DNA of 64,000 nucleotides, from positions 104,811 through 168,810 of the forward strand of contig NZ_WSEL01000002.1 in assembly GCF_009758015.1 (NCBI RefSeq), given 5' to 3'. The notes under the pieces were generated by a model. It worked only from the letters and a program-made list of their open reading frames with translations, had not been told where the DNA came from and did no database searches. Positions within the stretch are counted from its first letter, which is position 1; each line of letters begins with the position of its first letter. The position numbers and the translations under genes are program-made. Below, piece after piece: positions 34,349 through 42,839 of this stretch. This DNA comes from Ramlibacter pinisoli. Lineage in GTDB: Bacteria > Pseudomonadota > Gammaproteobacteria > Burkholderiales > Burkholderiaceae_C.

Positions 34349-35413
34349 ATGGACCAAAGCGGACGCCCCATGGTGCAGGAGACCCTCGAACCCGGCTGGC
34401 TGGATGCCTTCGACGGCGTGCTGCGCCGCTGTGCCCTGCAGCCCGGCGACATGGTCGCCGTGCTGTGCGAGAGCCAGAGCCGGCCGGTGCTGGTCCAGCT
34501 CGCGCAGCTGGCCGCGGCGCGCCGCCAGGCCCGCTGCTTCACCCTCACCCTGCCCACCCCGGTGCGCCACGGCCTGCCGCCGCTGCGCTCCACGGGCGCC
34601 TGCGACGCTCTGCAAAAGATAGCGCCGGTGGTCGCCGCGCTGGCCGGCAGCACGCTGGTCATCGACTGCACGGTGGAGGGGCTGATGCACGCGCCCGAAC
34701 TGCCGGCCATCCTGGCGGGTGGCGCGCGCGTGGTCTACGTGAGCAACGAGCACCCCGAGACGCTGGCGCGGCTGGCCCCGACGGACGATGGCTCGTTGGA
34801 GCTATGCGTGAAGGAGCACGTGCGGCGGCTGCGCGCCGCGCGCCAGCTGCGCGTCACCTCGCCGGCCGGCAGCGACCTGGCGGTCTCGCTCGCCGGCGCG
34901 GTGGCCGGCGGCAACTGGGGCTACACCACCCGGCCCGGCACCCTGACGCACTGGCCCGGCGGGCTGGCGCTGGCCTTCCCCGCCGCCGGCACGGTGAACG
35001 GCCGGCTGGTGCTGGCCCCGGGCGACGTCAACCTCACCTTCAAGCGCTACATCGAGCAGGCCGTGACCCTGGTGATCGAGGACGACCACGTGGTGCGCAT
35101 CGACGGCGCCGGCGTCGACGCCGAGCTCATGCGCAGTTACATCGCCGCCTGGGGCGACCGCTCGGCCTACGCCGTCAGCCATGTCGGCTGGGGCCTGAAC
35201 CCCGCCGCGCGCTGGGACAGCATGGCGCTGCACGACAAGCGCGACTTCAACGGCACCGAGCTGCGCGCCTTCGCCGGCAACTTCCTCTTCAGCACCGGCG
35301 CCAACGAGGTCGCGGGCCGCCACACGCTCGGCCACTTCGACCTGCCGCTGCGCGGCTGCACGGTGGCGCTGGACGGCGTGCCGGTGGTGCGCGACGGGCA
35401 GGTGGTGGCATGA
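34349..35413 (+). CDS. nicX: 2,5-dihydroxypyridine 5,6-dioxygenase-like protein (NicX family)
   Basis: A 354-residue iron dioxygenase of the aminopeptidase-T-like fold that opens the ring of 2,5-dihydroxypyridine to N-formylmaleamate in nicotinate breakdown. The C-terminal half closely resembles P. putida NicX (SHVGWGLNPAARW, RAFAGNFLFSTG, GHFDLPLRGC). The predicted iron ligands His278, His329 and Asp331 match NicX His265/His318/Asp320 in pattern. A second in-frame ATG at 34370 is a plausible start. It is followed by an alpha/beta hydrolase, as expected for a NicD-type deformylase. Substrate could be a related dihydroxypyridine. Confidence 0.82.
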   Translation: MDQSGRPMVQETLEPGWLDAFDGVLRRCALQPGDMVAVLCESQSRPVLVQLAQLAAARRQARCFTLTLPTPVRHGLPPLRSTGACDALQKIAPVVAALAGSTLVIDCTVEGLMHAPELPAILAGGARVVYVSNEHPETLARLAPTDDGSLELCVKEHVRRLRAARQLRVTSPAGSDLAVSLAGAVAGGNWGYTTRPGTLTHWPGGLALAFPAAGTVNGRLVLAPGDVNLTFKRYIEQAVTLVIEDDHVVRIDGAGVDAELMRSYIAAWGDRSAYAVSHVGWGLNPAARWDSMALHDKRDFNGTELRAFAGNFLFSTGANEVAGRHTLGHFDLPLRGCTVALDGVPVVRDGQVVA

Positions 35414-35444
35414 GCGGGCCGGCCGCCGCGGCGCAGGGGATGCG

Positions 35445-36230
35445 ATGACGATCCGGCCCACCTTCACCACGCTGGGCGCCGGGCCCACGGTGCTGATGCT
35501 GCACGGCATCGGCGGCGGCCACCTGGCGTTCGCGCCCCAGGTCGAGACGCTCGCGTCCTGCGGCTACCGCGCCGTCGCCTGGGACATGCCCGGCTACGGC
35601 CACAGCCCGCCGATCGAGCCCTACACCTTCAAGGGCCTGGCCGCCAGCTGCATCACGCTGATCGAGAGCCTGCGCTGCGGCGACGTCACGCTGGTGGGCC
35701 ACAGCATGGGCGGCATGGTGGCGCAGGAGGTGGTGGCGCGCCGGCCCGAGCTGGTGCGCCGGCTGGTGCTGTGCGGGACCTCGCCGGCGTTCGGCAAACC
35801 CGATGGCGACTGGCAGCGCGAGTTCATCGCGACCCGTACCGCGCCGCTGGACGCCGGCCAGAGCATGGCCGACCTGGCGCAGGTGCTGGTGCCGCAGATG
35901 ATCGGCCCCGGCTCGCTGCCCGAGGGCGTGCGGCTGGCGCAGCACTGCATGGCGCAGGTCAATCCCTCCACCTACCGGCGCGCGCTGGAGGCGCTGGTCA
36001 CCTTCGACCGCCGCGCCAACCTGCCGCACATCCACGTGCCGACGCTGCTGGTGGCCGGCGAGCACGATCGCAACGCGCCGCCGGCGGTGATGCGCAAGAT
36101 GGCGCAGCAGATCGCCGGCAGCACCTACCTGGAGATGGCCGGCATCGGCCACCTGCAGAACCTGGAGGCGCCGGACGACTTCGACGCCGCGGTGCTGCGC
36201 TTCCTCGCGCTGCCGCGCCAGCTGCACTGA
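35445..36230 (+). CDS. alpha/beta hydrolase, candidate N-formylmaleamate deformylase
   Basis: A 261-residue hydrolase with a full triad: Ser87 in GHSMGGM, Asp208 in GEHDRNAPP and His236 in GIGHLQNLE; the oxyanion loop is LHGIGGGHLAF. It is 31 bp downstream of the NicX-like dioxygenase gene on the same strand. In the nic pathway NicD, an alpha/beta hydrolase, removes formate from the product of NicX, so that role is a reasonable guess. The sequence alone also fits a 3-oxoadipate enol-lactonase-like enzyme. Confidence 0.85.
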   Translation: MTIRPTFTTLGAGPTVLMLHGIGGGHLAFAPQVETLASCGYRAVAWDMPGYGHSPPIEPYTFKGLAASCITLIESLRCGDVTLVGHSMGGMVAQEVVARRPELVRRLVLCGTSPAFGKPDGDWQREFIATRTAPLDAGQSMADLAQVLVPQMIGPGSLPEGVRLAQHCMAQVNPSTYRRALEALVTFDRRANLPHIHVPTLLVAGEHDRNAPPAVMRKMAQQIAGSTYLEMAGIGHLQNLEAPDDFDAAVLRFLALPRQLH

Positions 36231-36273
36231 GATGCCGGCGCCGCGCGCTCGCGCCGCCGGCCGCGGCGACCGC

Positions 36274-37164
36274 TCAGGCCGGCGGCCAGCCGTACACGCT
36301 GCGCGGGTTGTCGACCAGGATGCGGGCGCGCACGTCGGCGTCGGGCACCCACTCGGCCAGCAGGTCGAACAGGTCGCCGTCGTTGGGCATGGCACGGCCG
36401 TTCATGTTCACGTGCGGCCAGTCGGTGCCCCACAGCAGCCGCTGCGGCGCCGCCGCCACCAGCGCGCGGGCCAGCGGCGTGACCGGCGCGTAGGGGTAGT
36501 CCCCGGGCGTGCAGCGCATCGGCCCGGACAGCTTGACCCAGAAGCGGCCGCTGTCCAGCAGCCGCAGCAGGCGCTGGAAGGCCGGCTGGCCGGTGCCGCC
36601 GGCGGCCGGGATGGCGGCGAAGTGGTCCAGCACCACCGGGCAGGGCAGGGCCGCCAGCGCGTCGGCGAACTGCAGCAGGTCGTCGCCGGCCGGATAGAAC
36701 TGCACGTGCCAGCCCAGCTCGGCGACCCGGGCCGCCAGCCGCGGCGACAGGCGCGGCAGCGCGCCGCGGTGGCCCGGGCTGACGAAGCGGGCGCCGCGCA
36801 CGCCCAGGCCGTCCAGCCGGCGCAGCTCGGCGTCGCTCACGTCGTCGGGCAGCAGGGCCACGCCGCGGAAGCGCCCGGGATGCTGCTCCAGCACCTCGGC
36901 CAGGTGGGCGTGGCTGATGCCGTAGCCGCCGCCGCTGACCACCACCGCGCCGGCCAGGCCCAGCGTGTCCTGCAGCGCGATGTGGGTGGCGGGCAGGGCG
37001 TCGGCCGAGACGTACTTGCTGTCCGGGTGGAAGGGATGGCGCTCCGCCGGCCCGAACAGGTGGATGTGGCAGTCGATCGCCCCGGGCGGGCAGGCGGTGC
37101 GCGGCCGGCGCGGCTGCGGGTCGGGCGGTTGCGTCAGCGGGGGCAGGGGGCGCGGCTGGACCAT
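36274..37164 (-). CDS. amidohydrolase family protein (LigI/PDC lactonase-like)
   Basis: A 296-residue TIM-barrel metal hydrolase of the amidohydrolase-2 group. The first metal motif is GAIDCHIHLFGP (about 28-39), a strand-end histidine follows in VVLDHFAAIP, and the acidic residue is in LLWGTDWPHVN. These match 2-pyrone-4,6-dicarboxylate lactonase and related dicarboxylate lactonases. It begins three bases after the stop of the Bug gene, so the two form an operon for import and hydrolysis of a cyclic carboxylate. The substrate is inferred only by family. Confidence 0.88.
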   Translation of the reverse strand: MVQPRPLPPLTQPPDPQPRRPRTACPPGAIDCHIHLFGPAERHPFHPDSKYVSADALPATHIALQDTLGLAGAVVVSGGGYGISHAHLAEVLEQHPGRFRGVALLPDDVSDAELRRLDGLGVRGARFVSPGHRGALPRLSPRLAARVAELGWHVQFYPAGDDLLQFADALAALPCPVVLDHFAAIPAAGGTGQPAFQRLLRLLDSGRFWVKLSGPMRCTPGDYPYAPVTPLARALVAAAPQRLLWGTDWPHVNMNGRAMPNDGDLFDLLAEWVPDADVRARILVDNPRSVYGWPPA

Positions 37165-37167
37165 GCG

Positions 37168-38145
37168 TCACTCCGCCTTGATGTGGGAGGCCTTGACGAC
37201 CTCGGCCCACTGGCGCAGCTCGTCGCGGATCTGCTTGCCGAAGCTGGCCGGGTCGCTGGCCACCACCTCGACGCCGCCGGCGTCCAGCTGGCGCAGGAAC
37301 TCGGGCTGGCGGGCGATGGCGGCGATGGCCCGGTGCAGCTGCTCGAGGAGTTCGGGGCGCGTGCCGGCCGGCGCCAGGATGCCCATCCACAGGATGCCCT
37401 GGTAGCCCGGCACGCCCGACTCGGCAATGGTCGGCACCTCGGGCATCAGCGGCGAGCGGCGCAGGCCGGCGATGGCCAGCGGCTTGATGCGGCCGGCGCG
37501 GATGTGGGCCGCGGAGGTGGCGACGGTGTCCATCTTCACCGCCACCTGGCCGGCCAGCAGGTCGTTGAGCGCCGGCGCCGCGCCCTTGTAGGGCACGTGG
37601 GTGAGCTGGATGCCCAGGCGCTGCAGCAGCAGTTCCATGGTGACGTGCGGCAGCGTGCCGTTGCCGGCCGAGGCGTAGGTCAGCTGCCCGGGCTGGCTGC
37701 GCGCCGCCTTGACCAGGCCGGCCAGGTCGGAGAACGGCTGGCCGGCGCTGGCCACCAGCAGCTCGGGGATCTGCGCCACCAGCGAGACCGGCGCCAGGTT
37801 CTTCTCGGGATCGAACGGCAGCTTGTCGTTGAGCGCCGGGTTGATGGTGTGGTTGGGCGTGGTGAACAGCAGCGTGTAGCCGTCGGCCGGTGCCTTGGCC
37901 ACGCGCTGGGTGGCGATGGCGCCGCCGGCGCCGGGCACGTTCTCCACCACCACCGTGGTCGCCAGCTGCCGGCCCAGCTGCTGGCCGACGGCGCGTGCCA
38001 CCACGTCCACGGTCCCGCCGGCCGAGAACGGCACCACCAGCCGGATCGGCTTGTCGGGGTAGGCGGCGGCGGCAGGCGCCGCGGCGGCCAGGGCAGCCAC
38101 GGCGGTGGTGGCGAGCAGCAACGATCGAAGCAGGACACGCGGCAT
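37168..38145 (-). CDS. Bug/TctC-family binding protein
   Basis: A 325-residue periplasmic binding protein with a Sec signal (MPRVLLRSLLLATTAVAALAA, cleaved near APAAAA). Bug motifs are IRLVVPFSAGGTVDVVAR, ENVPGAGGAIATQRV and YASAGNGTLPHVTMELL. An AAGGAG ribosome site supports the chosen start. It is transcribed ahead of the amidohydrolase and diverges from the acyl-CoA dehydrogenase gene. The ligand is unknown, probably a carboxylate. Confidence 0.91.
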   Translation of the reverse strand: MPRVLLRSLLLATTAVAALAAAAPAAAAYPDKPIRLVVPFSAGGTVDVVARAVGQQLGRQLATTVVVENVPGAGGAIATQRVAKAPADGYTLLFTTPNHTINPALNDKLPFDPEKNLAPVSLVAQIPELLVASAGQPFSDLAGLVKAARSQPGQLTYASAGNGTLPHVTMELLLQRLGIQLTHVPYKGAAPALNDLLAGQVAVKMDTVATSAAHIRAGRIKPLAIAGLRRSPLMPEVPTIAESGVPGYQGILWMGILAPAGTRPELLEQLHRAIAAIARQPEFLRQLDAGGVEVVASDPASFGKQIRDELRQWAEVVKASHIKAE

Positions 38146-38261
38146 GGGGAGCACTCCTTGCAAGGCGGCGCAGTACAGCACCGGGCCGCAGGCCCGTCCA
38201 ATGAATTGTTTGGACCGGCCAATGAAGCGGATTCATCGCCCGGCCCCGTGAAAGGAGACCC

Positions 38262-39521
38262 ATGGACCCCCACGCCCCGCTAGGCTTCACCCCGGCCGTC
38301 GGCGACACCGACCTCACCGCGCGCCAGCGCTCGCTGCTGGCGCTGGCGCGCGAGCTGGGCACCAGCCGCTTCGCCCCGCGCGCCGCCCAGTGGGACGACA
38401 GCGCGACCTTCCCGCAGGCCAACTACGACGACCTGCGCGAGCACGGCCTGCTGGCCCTGTGCGTGCCGGCCGACCAGGGCGGCGGCGGCGCCGACTTCGC
38501 CACCTACATGCTGGTGGCGGCCGAGATCGGCCGCCACTGCGGCGTCACGGCGCTGACCTGGAACATGCACATCTGCTCGACGCTGTGGACCGGCGTGCTG
38601 GCCGACGGCATCCCGATGACCGACGCGCAGCGCGAGGAGCACCACCGGCGGCGCGCGCTGCACTTCCGCCGCGTGGTGCAGGACGGCGCCATCTACGCCC
38701 AGCCGTTCTCCGAGGGCAGCGCGGCGGCCGCCGGGCGCGCGCCCTTCGGCACCACGGCGCGCAAGGTCGCGGGCGGCTGGGTCGTCAACGGCCGCAAGAT
38801 CTTCGCCTCGCTGTCGGGGGCGGCCCACTACTACGGCATCCTGTGCACCGAGGACCGCGAGGGCGTCAAGCCGGACCCGCGCGACACCCTGTACCTGGCG
38901 GTGCCGGCGACCAGTCCGGGCGTCACCGTCAGCGGCGACTGGAACCCGCTCGGCATGCGCGGCACCGTCAGCCGCAACCTGACGTTCCAGGACGTGTTCG
39001 TCTCCGACGACGAGCAGCTGATGCCGCGCGGCGTCTACCACCAGGGCGCGCAGACCTGGCCGGCGATGTTCTTCACGCTCGCCCCCACCTACCTCGGGCT
39101 GGCCAACGCGGCCTACGACTTCACGGTGCAGTACCTGCGCGGCGAGGTGCCGGGCGAGCCGCCGGTCAAGCGCCGCATGTACCCGACCAAGCAGGTCGCG
39201 GTGGCGCAGATGCGCATCCAGCTGGAAAGCCTGCGCAGCCTGTTCCTGCGTGCCGTGCGCGAGGCCCGGCCGGCGCCCTCGAAGGACGAGCGCATGCGGC
39301 TGTACGCGGCGCAGTTCACGGTGATGGAGGGCGCCAACGACATCGCCCGGCTGGCCATCCGCACCTGCGGCGGCCAGAGCATGATGAAGCACCTGCCGCT
39401 GGAGCGCATCTACCGCGACAGCCGCTGCGGCTCGCTGATGCTGCCGTGGACGGCCGAACTGGTGCTCGACCGGATGGGGCGCGAGACGCTCTACGAGGCC
39501 GGCGAGCGCGACGAGGCCTGA
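38262..39521 (+). CDS. acyl-CoA dehydrogenase family protein
   Basis: A 419-residue FAD protein with the three-part acyl-CoA dehydrogenase fold: N-terminal helices (about 20-140), a middle beta domain (AGGWVVNGRKIFASLSG, about 170-260) and a C-terminal helical domain ending GGQSMMKHLPLERIYRDSR. The usual catalytic glutamate position is not certain by eye; MEGANDIARL fills the corresponding helix. Some members are flavin monooxygenases of the DszC/HsaA type rather than dehydrogenases. The upstream region holds two CCAATGAA direct repeats. Substrate unknown. Confidence 0.85.
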   Translation: MDPHAPLGFTPAVGDTDLTARQRSLLALARELGTSRFAPRAAQWDDSATFPQANYDDLREHGLLALCVPADQGGGGADFATYMLVAAEIGRHCGVTALTWNMHICSTLWTGVLADGIPMTDAQREEHHRRRALHFRRVVQDGAIYAQPFSEGSAAAAGRAPFGTTARKVAGGWVVNGRKIFASLSGAAHYYGILCTEDREGVKPDPRDTLYLAVPATSPGVTVSGDWNPLGMRGTVSRNLTFQDVFVSDDEQLMPRGVYHQGAQTWPAMFFTLAPTYLGLANAAYDFTVQYLRGEVPGEPPVKRRMYPTKQVAVAQMRIQLESLRSLFLRAVREARPAPSKDERMRLYAAQFTVMEGANDIARLAIRTCGGQSMMKHLPLERIYRDSRCGSLMLPWTAELVLDRMGRETLYEAGERDEA

Positions 39522-39531
39522 ACCGCCGGCC

Positions 39532-40410
39532 GTGGGGTTCCGCCCTGTCCTCCCGGCGCTGGCCGGCCTGCTGCTGGCCGGCGCCGCGTCGGCTGCAGTG
39601 CCCGCCGCCGCGCCGACGGGCCGGGTGCCGGCGGTGCCGGGCTGCCGCGAGTTCGCCGGGCGCTTGCCGAACCTGCCGCTGCGCCTGTGCGAGCAGGCCG
39701 GGCTGCAGGCCGGCAGCGCCACCTCGGCCCACGGCACGCCGTTGTACGTCCGCGACCTGCCGGCCACTGGCGCCCGGCTGCGGGTGCTGGTGGTGGGCGC
39801 CATCCACGGCGACGAGCTGTCGGCGGGCGCACTCGCCTTCCACTGGCTGGCGCTGGCGCGCGAGCGGCAGGGCGCGCCGCTGCCGCAGCCGGTGCACTGG
39901 CGCTTCATCCCCGTGCTCAACCCCGACGGCGCGCTGGCCCGGCCGCCGCGCCGCACCAATGCCAACGGCGTCGACCTCAACCGCAATTTCCCCACCCCGG
40001 ACTGGGAACGCGCCGCCGCCAGCTACTGGGAGCAGCGCACCCGCCGCGACCCGCGCCGCTGGCCCGGCCCGCGCCCGCTGTCGGAGCCGGAGAGCCGGTT
40101 CCTGCACGAGCAGCTGGGGCGTTTCCGGCCGCACCTGATCGTCGCCATCCACGCGCCCTACGGCCTGCTCGATTTCGACGGCCCGTCGGTGCCGCCGGCC
40201 CACCTGGGGCGACTCCAGCTCGACCAGGTCGGCATCTTTCCCGGCTCGCTGGGCCACTACGGCGGCGTGCACCAGGGCGTGCCGGTGGTGACCATCGAGC
40301 TGCCCAACGCGCTGCGCACGCCGCTGGACGCCGAGATGCGCCAGATGTGGCTCGACCTGCTGCGCTGGATGGGCGACCGCCTGGTGGCCGGCGGGCTGCC
40401 CGCCCGCTGA
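39532..40410 (+). CDS. M14 family zinc carboxypeptidase (MpaA-like)
   Basis: A 292-residue metallopeptidase with a GTG start and a signal-like N terminus (PVLPALAGLLLAGAASAAV). Zinc ligands are His92 and Glu95 (GAIHGDEL) and His207 (VAIHAPYG); the general base is Glu256 (VTIELPNAL); NANGVDLNRNF is the substrate-binding motif. MpaA-type enzymes cut murein tripeptides, so a role in peptidoglycan recycling or periplasmic peptide trimming is likely. It begins 10 bp after the dehydrogenase stop with no ribosome site visible. Confidence 0.85.
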   Translation: MGFRPVLPALAGLLLAGAASAAVPAAAPTGRVPAVPGCREFAGRLPNLPLRLCEQAGLQAGSATSAHGTPLYVRDLPATGARLRVLVVGAIHGDELSAGALAFHWLALARERQGAPLPQPVHWRFIPVLNPDGALARPPRRTNANGVDLNRNFPTPDWERAAASYWEQRTRRDPRRWPGPRPLSEPESRFLHEQLGRFRPHLIVAIHAPYGLLDFDGPSVPPAHLGRLQLDQVGIFPGSLGHYGGVHQGVPVVTIELPNALRTPLDAEMRQMWLDLLRWMGDRLVAGGLPAR

Positions 40411-40469
40411 GCGCACGCGGATCGCCGGCCGGCGGCACAATGGCCGCCCAGAAAAAGCGAAGGGATCCC

Positions 40470-42812
40470 ATGAGCGCCGACACCCTCTCCCCCGATGTGC
40501 CCGCCCGGTTCGGCAGCGGCCGCTCGGTGCCCCGGATCGAGGACGAGGGCCTGCTCAAGGGCGTGGGCGTGTACGCCGACGACGTGCAGCCGGCCGGCCT
40601 GCTGCGGGTCGCGTTCGTGCGCTCGCCGCATCCGCACGCGCGCATCGTGTCCATCGATGCCGACAGCGCGCGCGGCCTGCCGGGGGTGGCGCTGGTCGCC
40701 ACCGGTCCCGAGCTGGTCCGCTCGGGCGTGAAGACGCTGCCGGTCAGCGCCGACTTCAAGCGCGCCGGCGGCGCCGCCGGCGCCACCCCGCTGCGCCCGG
40801 TGCTGGCGCACGACAGGGTGCGCTTCGTCGGCGAGCCGGTGGCCATCGTCGTCGCCGAGACGCTGCAGCAGGCGCGCGACGCGGCCGAGGCGGTCTGGGT
40901 CGAGTACGAGGAGCTGCCGGCCGTGGTCGAGATCGAGCCGGCCCTGCAGGGCGGCGCGCCCCTGTGCGACGAGGCGCCGGACAACATCGCCGCCGAGGCC
41001 CGCTACGGCGACGCCGACCGCACCCGGCAGGCGTTCGCGGACGCCGCCCACGTGGTGCGGCTGGCGATCCGCAACCAGCGTGTCGCGGCGCTGGCGCTGG
41101 AGCCGCGCACGGTGCTGGCGGAGGTCGCCGACGACGGCCGGCTCACGTTGCGCATGAGTTCGCAGATGCCCTCGGGCGTGCGCACCACCCTGTGCGACGT
41201 GCTGGGACTGACGCGCGAGCAGGTGCGGGTGACGGTGGGCGACGTCGGCGGCGGCTTCGGCATGAAGACCGGCGCCTACCCGGAGGACGTCGCGATCGCC
41301 TGGTGCGCCTGGCAGCTGAAGCGGCCGCTGAAGTGGGCCGCCGACCGCAGCGAGGAGTTCCTGTCGTCGCACCACGGCCGCGACGTGCGCACCGAGGCCG
41401 AACTGGCGCTGGCGGCCGACGGCCGCATCCTGGCGCTGCGGCTGCACTCGCACGCCAATGTCGGCGCCTACGCCACCGGCACCGGGGTGGCGATCCAGCT
41501 GCTGATCGGTCCCTGGGTGCAGACCAGCGTCTACGACATCCCGCTGGTCGACTTCCACTTCCATGCGGTGCTCACCAACACCGCGCCCACCGGCGCCTAC
41601 CGCGGCGCCGGCCGGCCGGAGGCCATCTACACCATGGAGCGGCTGATGGACGAGGCCGCGCGCCAGGCCGGCATCGACCGCGTGCAGCTGCGCCGGCGCA
41701 ATTTCATCCGCCCCGAGCAGATGCCCTACCGCAACCCGATGGGGCAGACCTACGACGTCGGCCGCTTCGAGCACGTGATGGACCAGGCGCTGGCCCAGGC
41801 CGACTGGGACGGCTTCGAGGCGCGCCGCGCCCGCAGCCAGGTCGGCGGCCAGCTGCGCGGGCTGGGCATCGCCACCTTCCTGGAGTGGACCGGCGGCAAC
41901 GCGCTGTCCGAGCGGGTGACGGTGAACGTGCGGGCCGACGATGGCGTGATCGAGGTGTTCTCGGCCGTCAACCAGATGGGGCAGGGCATCGCGACCACGC
42001 TGGCGCAGCTGGTGGTCGACGTGTTCGGCGTCCCGATCGAGCGCGTGCGCGTGGTGCTGGGCGACACCGACCGCGGCGACGGCTTCGGCAGCGCCGGCTC
42101 GCGCTCGCTGTTCACCGGCGGCTCGGCCCTGCGCCAGGGCGCCGTGCAGGCGCTGGAGGAGGCGCGCACCCTGGCCGCGCGCGACCTGGAGGCCAGCGCC
42201 CAGGACCTGGACTACACCGACGGGCGCTTCCGCGTGCGCGGCACTGACCTGTCGATCGGCCTGTTCGAGGTCGCCGGCAAGCAGCCCGGCCAGCGCATCT
42301 TCCTGGAGAGCAGCACCACCGTGGCCGGACCGAGCTGGCCGAACGGCTGCCATGTCTGCGAGGTGGAGGTCGACCCGGCCACCGGCGTCGTGCGGGTGGT
42401 GGCCTACAGCAGCGTCAACGACGTCGGCCGGGTGGTCAATCCCACCATCGTGCGCGGCCAGCTCGATGGCGGCGCGGTGCAGGGCCTGGGCCAGGCGCTG
42501 ATGGAGCAGATGGTCTACGACCCGGCCAGCGGGCAGCCGATCACCGGCAGCCTGATGGACTACGCCGCTCCGCGCACCGACATCGTCGACTGCCCGTTCG
42601 TCACCAGCATGGACGAGTCCACGCCCTGCACCAACAACCCGCTGGGCGTGAAGGGCGTGGGCGAGCTCGGCACCATCGGGGCGACGCCCTGCGTGGTCAA
42701 CGCCGTCGCCGACGCGCTGGCCCGTGGCGGCCATGCGGGCGCGGCGCCGCGGCTGGAGATGCCGCTGACGCCGGTGCGGCTGTGGACGCTGCTGCACGGC
42801 CCGGCCGCCTGA
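40470..42812 (+). CDS. xanthine dehydrogenase family molybdopterin-binding (CoxL-type) subunit, orphan
   Basis: A 780-residue large subunit of a molybdenum hydroxylase. The active-site loop is AYRGAGRPEA (from about residue 376), the form II CoxL type rather than the AYRCSFR of CO dehydrogenase, and the catalytic glutamate is Glu732 in GVGELGTIG; VGGGFGMKTG and TGGSALRQGA are cofactor-binding motifs. Such subunits hydroxylate N-heterocycles or aldehydes. The FAD (CoxM) and 2Fe-2S (CoxS) subunit genes that normally accompany it are absent on both sides. Near the NicX-like gene, hydroxylation of a pyridine-type ring is an attractive but unproven role. Confidence 0.9.
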   Translation: MSADTLSPDVPARFGSGRSVPRIEDEGLLKGVGVYADDVQPAGLLRVAFVRSPHPHARIVSIDADSARGLPGVALVATGPELVRSGVKTLPVSADFKRAGGAAGATPLRPVLAHDRVRFVGEPVAIVVAETLQQARDAAEAVWVEYEELPAVVEIEPALQGGAPLCDEAPDNIAAEARYGDADRTRQAFADAAHVVRLAIRNQRVAALALEPRTVLAEVADDGRLTLRMSSQMPSGVRTTLCDVLGLTREQVRVTVGDVGGGFGMKTGAYPEDVAIAWCAWQLKRPLKWAADRSEEFLSSHHGRDVRTEAELALAADGRILALRLHSHANVGAYATGTGVAIQLLIGPWVQTSVYDIPLVDFHFHAVLTNTAPTGAYRGAGRPEAIYTMERLMDEAARQAGIDRVQLRRRNFIRPEQMPYRNPMGQTYDVGRFEHVMDQALAQADWDGFEARRARSQVGGQLRGLGIATFLEWTGGNALSERVTVNVRADDGVIEVFSAVNQMGQGIATTLAQLVVDVFGVPIERVRVVLGDTDRGDGFGSAGSRSLFTGGSALRQGAVQALEEARTLAARDLEASAQDLDYTDGRFRVRGTDLSIGLFEVAGKQPGQRIFLESSTTVAGPSWPNGCHVCEVEVDPATGVVRVVAYSSVNDVGRVVNPTIVRGQLDGGAVQGLGQALMEQMVYDPASGQPITGSLMDYAAPRTDIVDCPFVTSMDESTPCTNNPLGVKGVGELGTIGATPCVVNAVADALARGGHAGAAPRLEMPLTPVRLWTLLHGPAA

Positions 42813-42839
42813 GCGGCGCCGGCCGCGCCCCCTGTCCTC

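Noticed and set aside
37890..38261. CCAATGAA direct repeats before the acyl-CoA dehydrogenase as a firm operator
   Set aside because: Two 8-mers plus an ATGAAT/ATTCAT pair are present, but no regulator gene is adjacent and the arms are short. Noted only in the gene entry.
38280..39995. A 571-codon frame antisense to the acyl-CoA dehydrogenase and M14 peptidase genes
   Set aside because: It crosses two well-supported genes, has Arg/Ala/His-rich composition and no domain; a GC-rich shadow.
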